DNA from: an uncultured Rhodoferax sp. | Lineage (GTDB): Bacteria; Pseudomonadota; Gammaproteobacteria; Burkholderiales; Burkholderiaceae_C | Assembly: GCF_946221635.1 (NCBI RefSeq) | Contig: NZ_CAMIHB010000002.1 | Location: 1-64,000 of the forward strand | Direction: 5' to 3' | Length of the DNA: 64,000 bases | In this document: positions 8,116 through 17,048 of the stretch, one piece after another | Layout: each line of letters opens with the position of its first letter | Position numbering within the stretch: the first letter of the stretch is position 1 | The notes under the pieces: generated by a model | Seen by the model: only the letters and a program-made list of their open reading frames with translations | What the model was told of the DNA's origin: nothing | Databases searched by the model: none | Position numbers and translations under genes: made by a program

Positions 8116-9813
8116 ATGCTGACCGTCAAACACGAACTCCTGCAGGCGCTGGCCGCCTGCCTGGACACCCTCTCCCCCGGCGCCGGGGACAAAGCCGCTT
8201 TTGAATCGCCCAAGGTGGCCGCCCATGGCGATTTCGCCACCACGGCCGCCATGCAGCTGGCCAAACCCCTCAAACAAAACCCGCGCCAACTGGCTGAAAC
8301 CCTGAAGGCCGCATTGCTGGCCACCCCGGTGTACGCCCAGTGGGTACAGGACATCGAGATTGCCGGCCCCGGCTTCATCAATATCCGCCTCAAGCCCGCC
8401 GCCAAACAGGAAGTGGTGCGCGAGGTACTGGGCCAGGGCGAGCGCTTTGGCTACCAGGCCGCCAAGGGCCAGCGCGTGTTGGTCGAATTCGTGTCCGCAA
8501 ACCCAACCGGCCCGCTGCATGTGGGCCATGGCCGCCAGGCCGCGCTGGGCGATGCCATCTGCAACCTGTTCGCCACCCAGGGCTGGGCGGTGCACCGCGA
8601 GTTCTATTACAACGACGCGGGCGTGCAGATCGAAACCCTGACCAAGAGCACGCAGCTGCGCGCCAAGGGCTTCAAGCCGGGTGACGAATGCTGGCCCACG
8701 GACCCCGAGAACCCCGCCTCCAAGGCCTTCTACAACGGCGACTACATTGCCGACATTGCCGAAGCCTTCAAGGCCAAGGCCACCGTCAAGGCCGATGACC
8801 GCGAGTTCACCGCCAGCGGCGATGTGGACGATGTCGAGTCCATCCGCCAGTTTGCCGTGGCCTACCTGCGCAACGAGCAGGACAAGGACCTGCAGGCCTT
8901 CAACCTCAAGTTCGACCAGTACTACCTGGAATCCAGCCTCTACACCAGCGGCCGCGTGGACGCCACGGTGGCCAAGCTGGTGGCCAATGGCAAGACCTAC
9001 GAGCAGGATGGCGCGCTCTGGCTCAGGAGCACCGACTACGGCGACGACAAGGACCGCGTGATGCGCAAGAAGGACGGTGGTTACACCTACTTCGTGCCCG
9101 ATGTGGCCTACCACATTGCCAAGTGGGAGCGCGGCTTCACCAAGGTGGTCAACATCCAGGGTACGGACCACCACGGCACCATCGCCCGCGTGCGCGCTGG
9201 CCTGCAAGCGGCCGATGTGGGCATTCCCCAGGGTTACCCCGACTACGTGTTGCACACCATGGTGCGCGTGGTGCGCGGTGGCGAAGAGGTCAAGATCAGC
9301 AAACGCGCCGGCAGCTATGTCACGCTGCGCGACCTGATCGAGTGGACCAGCAAGGACGCGGTGCGCTTCTTCCTGCTCAGCCGCAAGCCCGATACCGAAT
9401 ACACCTTCGACGTGGACCTGGCCGTGGCCAAGAACAACGACAACCCGGTCTATTACGTGCAGTACGCGCATGCGCGCATCTGCTCGGTGCTGGCTGGTTG
9501 GGGTGGCGATGTGGCAGGCCTCAAGAGCGTGGACCTGTCGGCGCTGGACAGCCCGCAGGCCCAGGCCCTGATGCTGCTGCTGGCCAAGTACCCCGAGATG
9601 CTGAGCGCCGCGGCCGAAGGCGAGGCGCCGCACGATGTGACCTTCTACCTGCGCGAACTGGCCGCCAGCTACCACAGCTACTACGATGCCGAGCGCATTC
9701 TGGTGGATGACGAGGCGGTCAAGCTGGCGCGCCTGGCGCTCGTGGCCGCCACGGCCCGCGTGTTGCACAATGGCCTGGCTGTGCTGGGCGTCAGTGCTCC
9801 GCAGAAGATGTAA
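8116..9813 (+). CDS. argS: Arginyl-tRNA synthetase
   Basis: 565 aa class I synthetase charging tRNA-Arg. The N-terminal Add-1 domain spans roughly residues 1-110. The HIGH-type signature is in ANPTGPLHVGHGRQAALGD and the KMSKS counterpart is VKISKRAGSYV. The C-terminal DALR anticodon-binding domain ends VLHNGLAVLGVSAPQKM. Start is ATG 8116 (MLTVKHELLQAL). It is followed after 41 bases by a SPOR protein and then dsbA, all on one strand. Confidence 0.97.
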   Translation: MLTVKHELLQALAACLDTLSPGAGDKAAFESPKVAAHGDFATTAAMQLAKPLKQNPRQLAETLKAALLATPVYAQWVQDIEIAGPGFINIRLKPAAKQEVVREVLGQGERFGYQAAKGQRVLVEFVSANPTGPLHVGHGRQAALGDAICNLFATQGWAVHREFYYNDAGVQIETLTKSTQLRAKGFKPGDECWPTDPENPASKAFYNGDYIADIAEAFKAKATVKADDREFTASGDVDDVESIRQFAVAYLRNEQDKDLQAFNLKFDQYYLESSLYTSGRVDATVAKLVANGKTYEQDGALWLRSTDYGDDKDRVMRKKDGGYTYFVPDVAYHIAKWERGFTKVVNIQGTDHHGTIARVRAGLQAADVGIPQGYPDYVLHTMVRVVRGGEEVKISKRAGSYVTLRDLIEWTSKDAVRFFLLSRKPDTEYTFDVDLAVAKNNDNPVYYVQYAHARICSVLAGWGGDVAGLKSVDLSALDSPQAQALMLLLAKYPEMLSAAAEGEAPHDVTFYLRELAASYHSYYDAERILVDDEAVKLARLALVAATARVLHNGLAVLGVSAPQKM

Positions 9814-9854
9814 GCGGCCCACCGGGTCAACAGAGTCAACCGAGAGATAGACGC

Positions 9855-10523
9855 ATGAAGTACGAGCGTGGCGGAACCATCGTGGGTTTCATTGTGGGCG
9901 TGGTGGTGGGCCTGGGCGCGGCCCTGGCGGTGGCGGTCTACGTCACCAAGGTGCCGGTGCCCTTCATGAACAAGAGCCAGAGCCGCAGCGCTGACCAGGA
10001 CGCCGCCGAGGCCCAGAAGAACAAGAACTGGGACCCCAACGCGATGCTTTATGGCAAGAACCCCGCACCCGCGGTGCCTCCGGCCACCACACCGGCCTCC
10101 GCAGCGTCTGCTGCCAAGGGCAAGACAGACGCCAAGACCGAGGCCAAAGCGGATGCCAAGCCAGACGCCAAGGCAGACCCCAAGGCTGCCAAGGCCGACG
10201 GCAAGGGTGAACTCAAACCCGCCGTGTCTGCCGACCCGCTGGGCGATCTGGCCAAGGCCAAGACGGGAGCGGCGGGGGAGGCGGATGCCTTTGTCTACTT
10301 TGTGCAGGTGGGGGCCTTCCAGAAGGCCGAAGACGCAGAGGCCCATCGCGCCAAGCTCTCGCTGAGCGGTATCGAGACCAAGATTTCCGAGCGGGAACAG
10401 TCCGGCCGACCGGTGTTCCGGGTGCGCGTGGGCCCCTTCGAGAAGAAGGACGAGGCTGACAAGGCCAAGGAGAAGCTGGACAAGTCCGGCCTGGAAACCG
10501 CGCTGGTGCGCGTGCAACGCTGA
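9855..10523 (+). CDS. SPOR-domain (FtsN-like) cell-envelope protein
   Basis: 222 aa. A short cytoplasmic N-terminus, one transmembrane helix (residues about 10-33, GFIVGVVVGLGAALAVAVYV), a long Ala/Lys/Asp linker and a C-terminal SPOR domain (about 145-222: FVYFVQVGAFQKAEDAEAHR, then RVRVGPFEKKDEADKAKEKL). SPOR domains bind denuded peptidoglycan at the division site. The linker is coded by a run of short degenerate repeats at 10117-10205 (AKxDAK units). The argS-SPOR-dsbA order is common in related bacteria as far as I recall. Whether it is the true FtsN cannot be told from sequence. Confidence 0.88.
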   Translation: MKYERGGTIVGFIVGVVVGLGAALAVAVYVTKVPVPFMNKSQSRSADQDAAEAQKNKNWDPNAMLYGKNPAPAVPPATTPASAASAAKGKTDAKTEAKADAKPDAKADPKAAKADGKGELKPAVSADPLGDLAKAKTGAAGEADAFVYFVQVGAFQKAEDAEAHRAKLSLSGIETKISEREQSGRPVFRVRVGPFEKKDEADKAKEKLDKSGLETALVRVQR

Positions 10524-10595
10524 GCGCAGGGGCGCCAGGAACTTTAGCGGCGGGCCCCTGTCCCACCAGTCCCTTTACCCGAGAGATCCGAAGAA

Positions 10596-11255
10596 ATGCA
10601 CATGAAACGACGTGAATTCGCCCAGCTGGGCACCGGTGCTGCGCTGGCTTCTTCCGCCCTGTGGACGACCGTGGCCCAGGCCCAGGCGGCCAAGCCCAAG
10701 GCAGGGACGGACTACTTGGTGGTGGACCCACGTGCGCCGGTGGAAGCCGGTGCCGGCAAGATCGAGGTGGTCGAGTTCTTCTGGTACAGCTGCCCGCACT
10801 GCAATGCCTTCGAGCCCACGCTGCAGGCCTGGATTCCCAAGCTGCCCAAGGATGTGTCCTTCCGCCGCGTGCCGGTGGCCTTCCAGGACAGCTTTGCACC
10901 CCAGCAGCGCCTGTACTTCACGCTGGAAGCCATGGGCCTGGTGGAGAAGCTGCACGGCAAGGTGTTTGCCGCCATCCACCAGGAGAAGAAAAACCTGAGC
11001 ACCGGCGAAGCCATCCTGGAGTGGATCGGCCAGCAGGGTGTGGACAAGGCCAAGTTCGTGGAGCAGTACAACTCCTTCACCGTGGTTACCAAGGTGACCA
11101 AGTCCGTGCAATTGCAAAACGCCTACAAGGTCGAAGGCGTGCCCGCCCTGGGCGTGGCCGGCCGCTATTACACCGACGGCTCCCTGGCCGGCAATATGCC
11201 GCGCGCATTGCAGGTGGTGGAGTCGCTGGTGGCGGACATTCGCGCCGGACGCTGA
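10596..11255 (+). CDS. dsbA: Thiol:disulfide interchange protein DsbA
   Basis: 219 aa periplasmic thioredoxin-fold oxidase that introduces disulfides into exported proteins. The active site is in FFWYSCPHCNAFEP, the CPHC motif of DsbA; the cis-Pro loop is VEGVPALGVAG. The N-terminus KRREFAQLGTGAALASS has paired arginines before a hydrophobic stretch ending AQAQA, so Tat export is possible though not certain. Starts at 10596 (MHMKRR) and 10602 (MKRR) are equally plausible. Confidence 0.93.
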   Translation: MHMKRREFAQLGTGAALASSALWTTVAQAQAAKPKAGTDYLVVDPRAPVEAGAGKIEVVEFFWYSCPHCNAFEPTLQAWIPKLPKDVSFRRVPVAFQDSFAPQQRLYFTLEAMGLVEKLHGKVFAAIHQEKKNLSTGEAILEWIGQQGVDKAKFVEQYNSFTVVTKVTKSVQLQNAYKVEGVPALGVAGRYYTDGSLAGNMPRALQVVESLVADIRAGR

Positions 11256-11269
11256 GCCGGACTTTTGCG

Positions 11270-11290
11270 GCAGCGCGGCTGCCGCGCTGC
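11270..11290 (+). terminator. GC hairpin after dsbA
   Basis: A perfect 9-bp inverted repeat, gcagcgcgg and ccgcgctgc around a 3-nt loop, 15 bases after the dsbA stop. There is no T-run on either side, so it may be a 3'-end stabiliser or weak terminator rather than a classic intrinsic one. Confidence 0.45.
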
Positions 11291-11347
11291 GGGGAACGGC
11301 TCTAGAATGGTTTGGCACTTGTTCCAAACTTTGGGGAGACCGTTTCC

Positions 11348-12280
11348 ATGGCGCACCAGAAATACCGGCTTGTTACCCGCAGCGATTTCGATGGACTGGT
11401 GTGTGCCGTCCTGCTTAACGAGCTGGACCTGATCGACGACATCAAGTTCGTCCATCCCAAGGACATGCAGGACGGCAAGATCGAGGTCAGCGACCGCGAC
11501 ATCACCACCAACCTGCCCTATGTGCCCGGCGTGCACCTGGCCTTTGACCACCACGAGTCGGAGACTGTGCGAAACACGGGCGAGCGCCCCAACCACATCA
11601 TCCTGCCCGACGCGGATTCGGCCGCCCGTGTGGTGTTTGACCACTACGGCGGTGCCGGCCGCTTTCCGGCGCGCTTCCACGACATGATGGAGGCCGTGGA
11701 CAAGGGGGATTCGGCCCGCTTCAGCCACGACGAAATCATGAACCCTACGGGCTGGGTGCTGCTGAACTACCTCATGGATTCGCGCACCGGCCTGGGCCGT
11801 TTCCGCGAATTCCGCGTCAGCAACTACCAGCTGATGATGGATCTCATCCAGTACTGCCGCCACCACGGCATTGACGAGATTCTGAAGCTGCCCGATGTGG
11901 TGGAGCGCGTGGAGCTGTACTTTGAGCATGCAGAAAAAGCCAAGGAGCAACTGTTGCGCTGTTCCACCGTGCATGGCAATTTGCTGGTGCTGGATTTGCG
12001 CAATGAGGACACCATTTACGCGGTGAACCGTTTCATGGTCTATGCGCTGTTCCCCCAAACCAATATTTCTATCCACGTGCTCTGGGGCCTGCAAAAGCAG
12101 AACACGGTCTTTGCCACAGGCAAGTCCATCACCAACCGCACGTCCAGGACCAATATTGGCGAGCTGATGCTGCAGTACGGTGGTGGCGGGCATGCCAACG
12201 CCGGCACCTGCCAGGTGGAGAACGACCGCGCGGCCGAGGTCTTGCAGGCCCTGACAAGCAAAATTAACGCCGACGGCTGA
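11348..12280 (+). CDS. DHH-superfamily phosphoesterase-like protein
   Basis: 310 aa from ATG 11348 (MAHQKYRLVTRSDFDG), with ggggag upstream. SDFDGLVCAVLL resembles motif I of DHH phosphoesterases (normally DxDG), FDHHESE is the DHH motif and AARVVFDHYG follows. Near the C-terminus GGGGHANAGTCQ is the DHHA1 glycine-rich substrate-binding loop. Such proteins include exopolyphosphatases, oligoribonucleases and cyclic dinucleotide phosphodiesterases; the actual substrate cannot be decided here. Monocistronic between dsbA and lptA. Confidence 0.85.
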   Translation: MAHQKYRLVTRSDFDGLVCAVLLNELDLIDDIKFVHPKDMQDGKIEVSDRDITTNLPYVPGVHLAFDHHESETVRNTGERPNHIILPDADSAARVVFDHYGGAGRFPARFHDMMEAVDKGDSARFSHDEIMNPTGWVLLNYLMDSRTGLGRFREFRVSNYQLMMDLIQYCRHHGIDEILKLPDVVERVELYFEHAEKAKEQLLRCSTVHGNLLVLDLRNEDTIYAVNRFMVYALFPQTNISIHVLWGLQKQNTVFATGKSITNRTSRTNIGELMLQYGGGGHANAGTCQVENDRAAEVLQALTSKINADG

Positions 12281-12353
12281 GCCCGCCAGGGCACGAAGCC
12301 CCCAAGCGCTCGGTACAATGGCCGAAGCGCTTTTGAGCAAGTTTCGTGCCTTT

Positions 12354-12958
12354 ATGAAAAAAACCATTCTGTCGCTGTCTCTGGGGCTGGCTTTGGCCGG
12401 TGTGGCGGGCCACGCCGGGGCCGAAAAAGCCGACCGCAACAAGCCCATGAATGTGGAGGCCGACGCCCTGCGCTATGACGATCTCAAGCAGGTCAGCGTG
12501 TTCACCGGCAATGTGGTGCTGACCAAGGGCAGCATCATCATCCGTGGCGCCCAGCTGGAGGTTCGCCAGGACCCGGACGGCTACCAGCACGGTCTGGTGA
12601 CCGGTTCGGCCTCGACGCCGGCTTTCTTCCGCCAGAAACGCGACGGTGTGGACGAGTACATCGAGGGCGATGGCGAAACCATTGAATACGACGGCCGCGC
12701 CGACACCGTGCGCTTCCTCAAGAAAGCCCAGCTGCGCCGCCTGCGCGGTGCCACGCTGGCCGACGAGGTGAGCGGTGCCAGCATCCTGTACGAGAACCTG
12801 AGCGACAAATTCACCGTGGATGGTGCGCCCAAGACCGCAGCGGCACCGGCCGGTCGGGTGCGCGCCATGCTCACCCCCAAGCCCGAGGCCCAAGCGCCGC
12901 TGGCCCCCCAGCCTTCGCCCACCCTGCGCACCACGCCGCAACTTGAGAAGGCCGCCCA

Positions 12959-12962
<4 letters not shown>
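12354..12962 (+). CDS. lptA: LPS transport periplasmic protein LptA
   Basis: 202 aa from ATG 12354 (MKKTILSLSLGLALAGVAGH); the frame extends to 12318 but the signal peptide fits the later start. After cleavage near AGA the protein carries the OstA/LptA beta-jellyroll (NKPMNVEADALRYDDLKQ, FTGNVVLTKGSIIIRG). LptA bridges the inner and outer membranes for lipopolysaccharide export. The C-terminal 40 residues are rich in Ala and Pro and probably disordered. Its stop overlaps the lptB start by four bases. Confidence 0.93.
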
Positions 12963-13734
<772 letters not shown>

Positions 13735-13735
<1 letters not shown>

Positions 13736-15348
13736 TGAAGCAGGGACTGTCACTACGCGTCTCCCAGCACCTGGCGCTCACGCCCCAGTTGCAGCAGTCC
13801 ATCCGTCTGCTGCAACTCTCCACGCTGGAATTGAGCCAGGAGGTGGAGCAGATGCTGGACGAAAACCCCTTCCTGGAGTTGACCGAAGACCGGGCCGAGC
13901 GCGAGGACTTTGGACTGAACACCGCCGACGCCGTGGTGAGCGAGGGGGACCGCCTGTCCGAATCCGGCGAGCATGACTATGCTCCTAATTCCGTAGCTGA
14001 TTACGCAACATCCACGGGGGCTACGAGTGGAAATGAGGATGAGTCCACGCCGCTGACGCAAACCGAAGAGCCGAGCTGGGACGGTGACGGCACCACCGAA
14101 ATGGCGCCGGATGACGGCGAGTGGGGCGTGGATGCCAAAGCCAAGGCCAACAACCTGGGGGACGACGAGGAGAAGGACGCCACCGAGCTGGCGCGCTCGG
14201 GCGAATCCCTGCAGTCTTACCTGCACCGCCAGGCCCTGGGCTTGCGCCTGAGCGCCACCGATGCGGCCGCGCTGCGGTTCCTGATCGAGTCGCTCAACGA
14301 TGACGGCTATGTCGAAGACCCGCTGGAAGATTTGGCGCGCAGCCTGAACCCTGGCGACGAAGAGCAGTTGCAGGACCTGGTGCACCACTTCACTGTGGCG
14401 CTGGGGCTCTTGCAGAGCCTGGAGCCGGTGGGCGTGGGCGCCCGCGATCTGGGGGAATGCCTGCGCCTGCAGTTGCAGGCCTTGCTGACCCTGGCCGAAG
14501 ATGAGGGCGACCATGACCGGCTGGAGGTGTTGCAGGTGGCGCTGGCCATCTGCCGCCAGCCCATGGACCTGCTGGCGCGGCGCGACATCAAGCGCCTGGT
14601 GCAGATGGGCGTGGGCAGCGATGCGCTGGTGCGCGAAGCGATTGCGCTGATCGCGCGGCTGGAGCCCAAACCCGGGCGCCGCTTTGTGGATGTGGAGCGC
14701 AACATCATCGTGCCCGACGTGCTGGTGGTGTCCATCGGCAAGGCCGGCGGCATTCCGAAGTTCCGTGTGCAGCTCAACCCCGACGTGATGCCGCGCCTCA
14801 AGGTGCACGACATCTACGCCAACGTGCTGCGCAACCACCGGGGTGGCAAGGACACCGGCGGCCACGCCGCATTGCAGCAGCGCCTGCAGGAGGCGCGCTG
14901 GTTCATCAAGAACATCCAACAGCGCTTCGACACCATCTTGCGCGTGAGCACGGCCATCGTGGAGCGCCAGAAGAACTTCTTCACGCATGGCGAGCTGGCC
15001 ATGCGCCCGCTGGTGCTGCGCGAGATTGCCGACGAACTGGGCCTGCACGAGTCCACCATCAGCCGGGTGACCACTGCCAAGTACATGGCCACGCCCTTTG
15101 GCACCTTCGAGCTCAAGTACTTCTTCGGCTCCGGCCTGGGCACCGAGAGCGGGGGCAATGCGTCCAGCACCGCAGTGCGCGCGCTCATCAAGCAGTTCAT
15201 CGCCTCCGAAAACCCCAAGAAGCCCTTGAGCGACAACCAGATTTCGGACATGCTCAAGGAGCAGGGCATCGAGTGCGCGCGGCGCACCGTGGCCAAATAC
15301 CGCGAGGGGCTGAAAATCGCTCCCGCCTCCCTGCGCAAGGCACTATGA
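13735..15348 (+). CDS. rpoN: RNA polymerase sigma-54 factor
   Basis: 537 aa, longer than the 477 aa of E. coli RpoN. Region I is the Gln/Leu-rich N-terminus (LTPQLQQSIRLLQLSTLELS) that contacts enhancer-binding activators. Region II (about residues 55-150) is long and acidic and contains a copy of the dispersed repeat (see 13977). Region III holds the core-binding domain and helix-turn-helix (LGLHESTISRVTTAKYM). The RpoN box near the end, ARRTVAKYREGL, recognises the -24 element. ATG 13735 overlaps the lptB stop; GTG 13732 is an alternative. It continues the lptA-lptB operon. Confidence 0.97.
13977..14035 (-). repeat. Dispersed repeat, copy E, inside rpoN
   Basis: In reverse orientation to copy A: ctatgctcctaattcc, then agctgattacgcaac and cacgggggctacgag, which aligns with the reverse complement of copy A. 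It is in frame and codes about residues 82-101 of RpoN (DYAPNSVADYATSTGATSG), inside the acidic, variable region II. The reading frame is intact, so the insertion appears tolerated. Confidence 0.75.
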
Positions 15349-16616
15349 ACCAATTGACCCTTTTCCTCCCCTGCGCCGCCGGCGTGGAGGAGTACCTGGC
15401 GCCGGAGATTCTGCAGATCACCGGCCTGCCCCCTGGCTGTGTGACCAAGCAGCGCGGCGGTGTGGCGGTGCGCACCTCGTTTGCGCACGCCATGCTGCTC
15501 AACCTGTACAGCCGCCTGGCCCAGCGCGTGCTGGTGCTGGTGTCTTACACCGAATACCGCAGCGAGCAGGACCTCTACCGCGCCGCCATGCAGGTGCCGT
15601 GGGAACAGTGGTTCACGCCGCGCGAGAGCATCAAGATCGAGGTGACGGCGCAGCACAGCCCGCTCAATTCGCTGAACTTTGCCGCGCTCAAGGTCAAGGA
15701 CGCGGTGTGTGACCGTTTCCGCGAAGTGGCCAATGGCGTGCGCCCCGACGTGAACACCCAGTGGCCCGATGTGCGCATCTACGCTCACCTGACCACTGAC
15801 GCCTGTTCGCTCTATATCGACACCTCGGGCGAGCCCCTGTTCAAGCGCGGCTGGCGCGAGGACAAGGGCGATGCGCCGCTGAAAGAAACCCTGGCGGCGG
15901 CCATGCTGGCTGCCAGTGGCTGGGCCGATGGCGACGACGATCTGCAGCCGCTGTACGACCCCTGCTGCGGCAGCGGCACCGTGGTGATCGAGGCGGCACA
16001 GATCGCCTGCAACATCGCCGCCGGCTCCCTGCGCCGTTTTGCCTTCGAAAAATACCGCCCCTTCCGTGCCCAGGAATGGGCCGAAATGAAGGCCGAGGCC
16101 GCCGCCAACGTGGTCAAGCCCGAGCCCGGCCAGACCGCACTCATTTACGGCAGCGATGTGTCGCACCGCATGGTGGACTTCGCGCAGCGCAATGCGCAGC
16201 GCGCGGGTGTGGCCGATGTGATCGAGTTCCGCGGCGGCGACGCGCTGCAGCGCATGCCGCCCATCGAAGGCGGAGGGGTCATGGTGCTCAACCCGCCCTA
16301 CGGCGAGCGCATTGGCATTGGCGGTGTGGCCGGTGCGGGCGAGGGCGCGCGCTTTGGTGCCCGCGAACTGGCCCAGGCGGACGAGGGCGTGGACTTCTTT
16401 CTGCAACTGGCCAGCCACTGGAAAAAGAACTACAGCGGCTGGACCGCCTGGATGCTGACACCCGACCTCAAGTTGCCCGGCAAGATGCGGCTCAAGGAAT
16501 CGCGCCGCGTGCCCATGTGGAACGGCCCGCTGGAGTGTCGGCTGTTCAAGTTCGACATGGTCAAGGGCCGCCTGACCAAGGGCGCCGCGCCTGCTGCCCA
16601 GGAGCCCAATGACTGA
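15345..16616 (+). CDS. THUMP-domain rRNA (guanine-N2) methyltransferase, RlmL/YcbY-type
   Basis: 423 aa from ATG 15345, overlapping the rpoN stop by four bases. The N-terminal THUMP-type RNA-binding part runs to about residue 170. The class I SAM-dependent methyltransferase core has motif I in YDPCCGSGTVVIEAA and the catalytic motif IV NPPYGERIGIGG. This matches the N-terminal half of E. coli RlmL (m2G2445 of 23S rRNA); the second methyltransferase half of E. coli RlmL is absent, so the product is the short form common in betaproteobacteria. Confidence 0.88.
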   Translation: MNQLTLFLPCAAGVEEYLAPEILQITGLPPGCVTKQRGGVAVRTSFAHAMLLNLYSRLAQRVLVLVSYTEYRSEQDLYRAAMQVPWEQWFTPRESIKIEVTAQHSPLNSLNFAALKVKDAVCDRFREVANGVRPDVNTQWPDVRIYAHLTTDACSLYIDTSGEPLFKRGWREDKGDAPLKETLAAAMLAASGWADGDDDLQPLYDPCCGSGTVVIEAAQIACNIAAGSLRRFAFEKYRPFRAQEWAEMKAEAAANVVKPEPGQTALIYGSDVSHRMVDFAQRNAQRAGVADVIEFRGGDALQRMPPIEGGGVMVLNPPYGERIGIGGVAGAGEGARFGARELAQADEGVDFFLQLASHWKKNYSGWTAWMLTPDLKLPGKMRLKESRRVPMWNGPLECRLFKFDMVKGRLTKGAAPAAQEPND

Positions 16617-17037
16617 GGCGGCGGTGGATGGTGCCGCGCGTATCGTCCTGGATACCAATATCGTGCTGGACCTGCTGGTGTTTGCCGATGCGGCTACCGT
16701 GCCGCTGCGCGACGCCCTGCAGACCGGGCGCCTGCAATGGGTGGCCACTGCGCCCATGCGCGATGAGCTGGAGCGCGTGCTGGCCTACCCGCAGATCGCC
16801 AAGCGCCTGGCCTTCTACGCGTTGAGTGCCGAGCAGGTGCTGGCTGCACGCGATGCCCAGGTGCAGACCGTGGACGTGCCACCCAAGGCCGGCGTGACCT
16901 GCAAGGACCCCGATGACCAGAAGTTCATCGATCTGGCGGTAGCCCAGCGCTGCTTGGTGCTGAGCAAGGACCACGCCGTGCTTTGTATGGCAAAACGGCT
17001 GCTAGCCCTCGGATCTACTGCGCGAGCAGCTATCTAA
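16609..17037 (+). CDS. PIN-domain protein (putative toxin-like ribonuclease)
   Basis: 142 aa, overlapping the methyltransferase stop by eight bases. Acidic PIN residues are seen in RIVLDTNIVLDLL, APMRDELERVLAYP and CKDPDDQKFIDLAV, fitting a Mg-dependent RNase of the PIN family often annotated as a putative toxin. No antitoxin gene is adjacent; the gene is coupled to housekeeping genes instead, so an RNA-processing role is as likely as a toxin. The last 16 residues and the stop codon come from dispersed repeat copy C, so the native C-terminus has been replaced. Confidence 0.85.
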   Translation: MTEAAVDGAARIVLDTNIVLDLLVFADAATVPLRDALQTGRLQWVATAPMRDELERVLAYPQIAKRLAFYALSAEQVLAARDAQVQTVDVPPKAGVTCKDPDDQKFIDLAVAQRCLVLSKDHAVLCMAKRLLALGSTARAAI

Positions 17038-17048
17038 ACGATAGCAGT
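16988..17048 (+). repeat. Dispersed repeat, copy C, forming the PIN gene 3' end
   Basis: Reads ggcaaaacggctgctagccc, then tactgcgcgagcagctatc and ends acgatagcagtt. It codes AKRLLALGSTARAAI plus the TAA stop of the PIN gene. It reaches the stop codon of the convergent histidine kinase at 17048. Same orientation as copies A and B. Confidence 0.82.

Noticed and set aside
7702..9822. 706-codon open frame on the minus strand
   Set aside because: Antisense to argS; the real minus-strand gene here is only the PsiF-repeat gene at its 3' end, in a different frame.
10117..10205. Short tandem repeats as a CRISPR-like array
   Set aside because: They are degenerate AK-rich codon repeats in the linker of the SPOR protein, with no spacers and no cas genes.
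12312..12317. tacaat as the -10 box of an lptA promoter
   Set aside because: No acceptable -35 sequence is found at 16-18 bases upstream, so I do not call it.
16609..17037. A toxin-antitoxin locus
   Set aside because: Only the PIN protein is present; upstream and downstream genes are housekeeping or sensory, so no antitoxin can be named.
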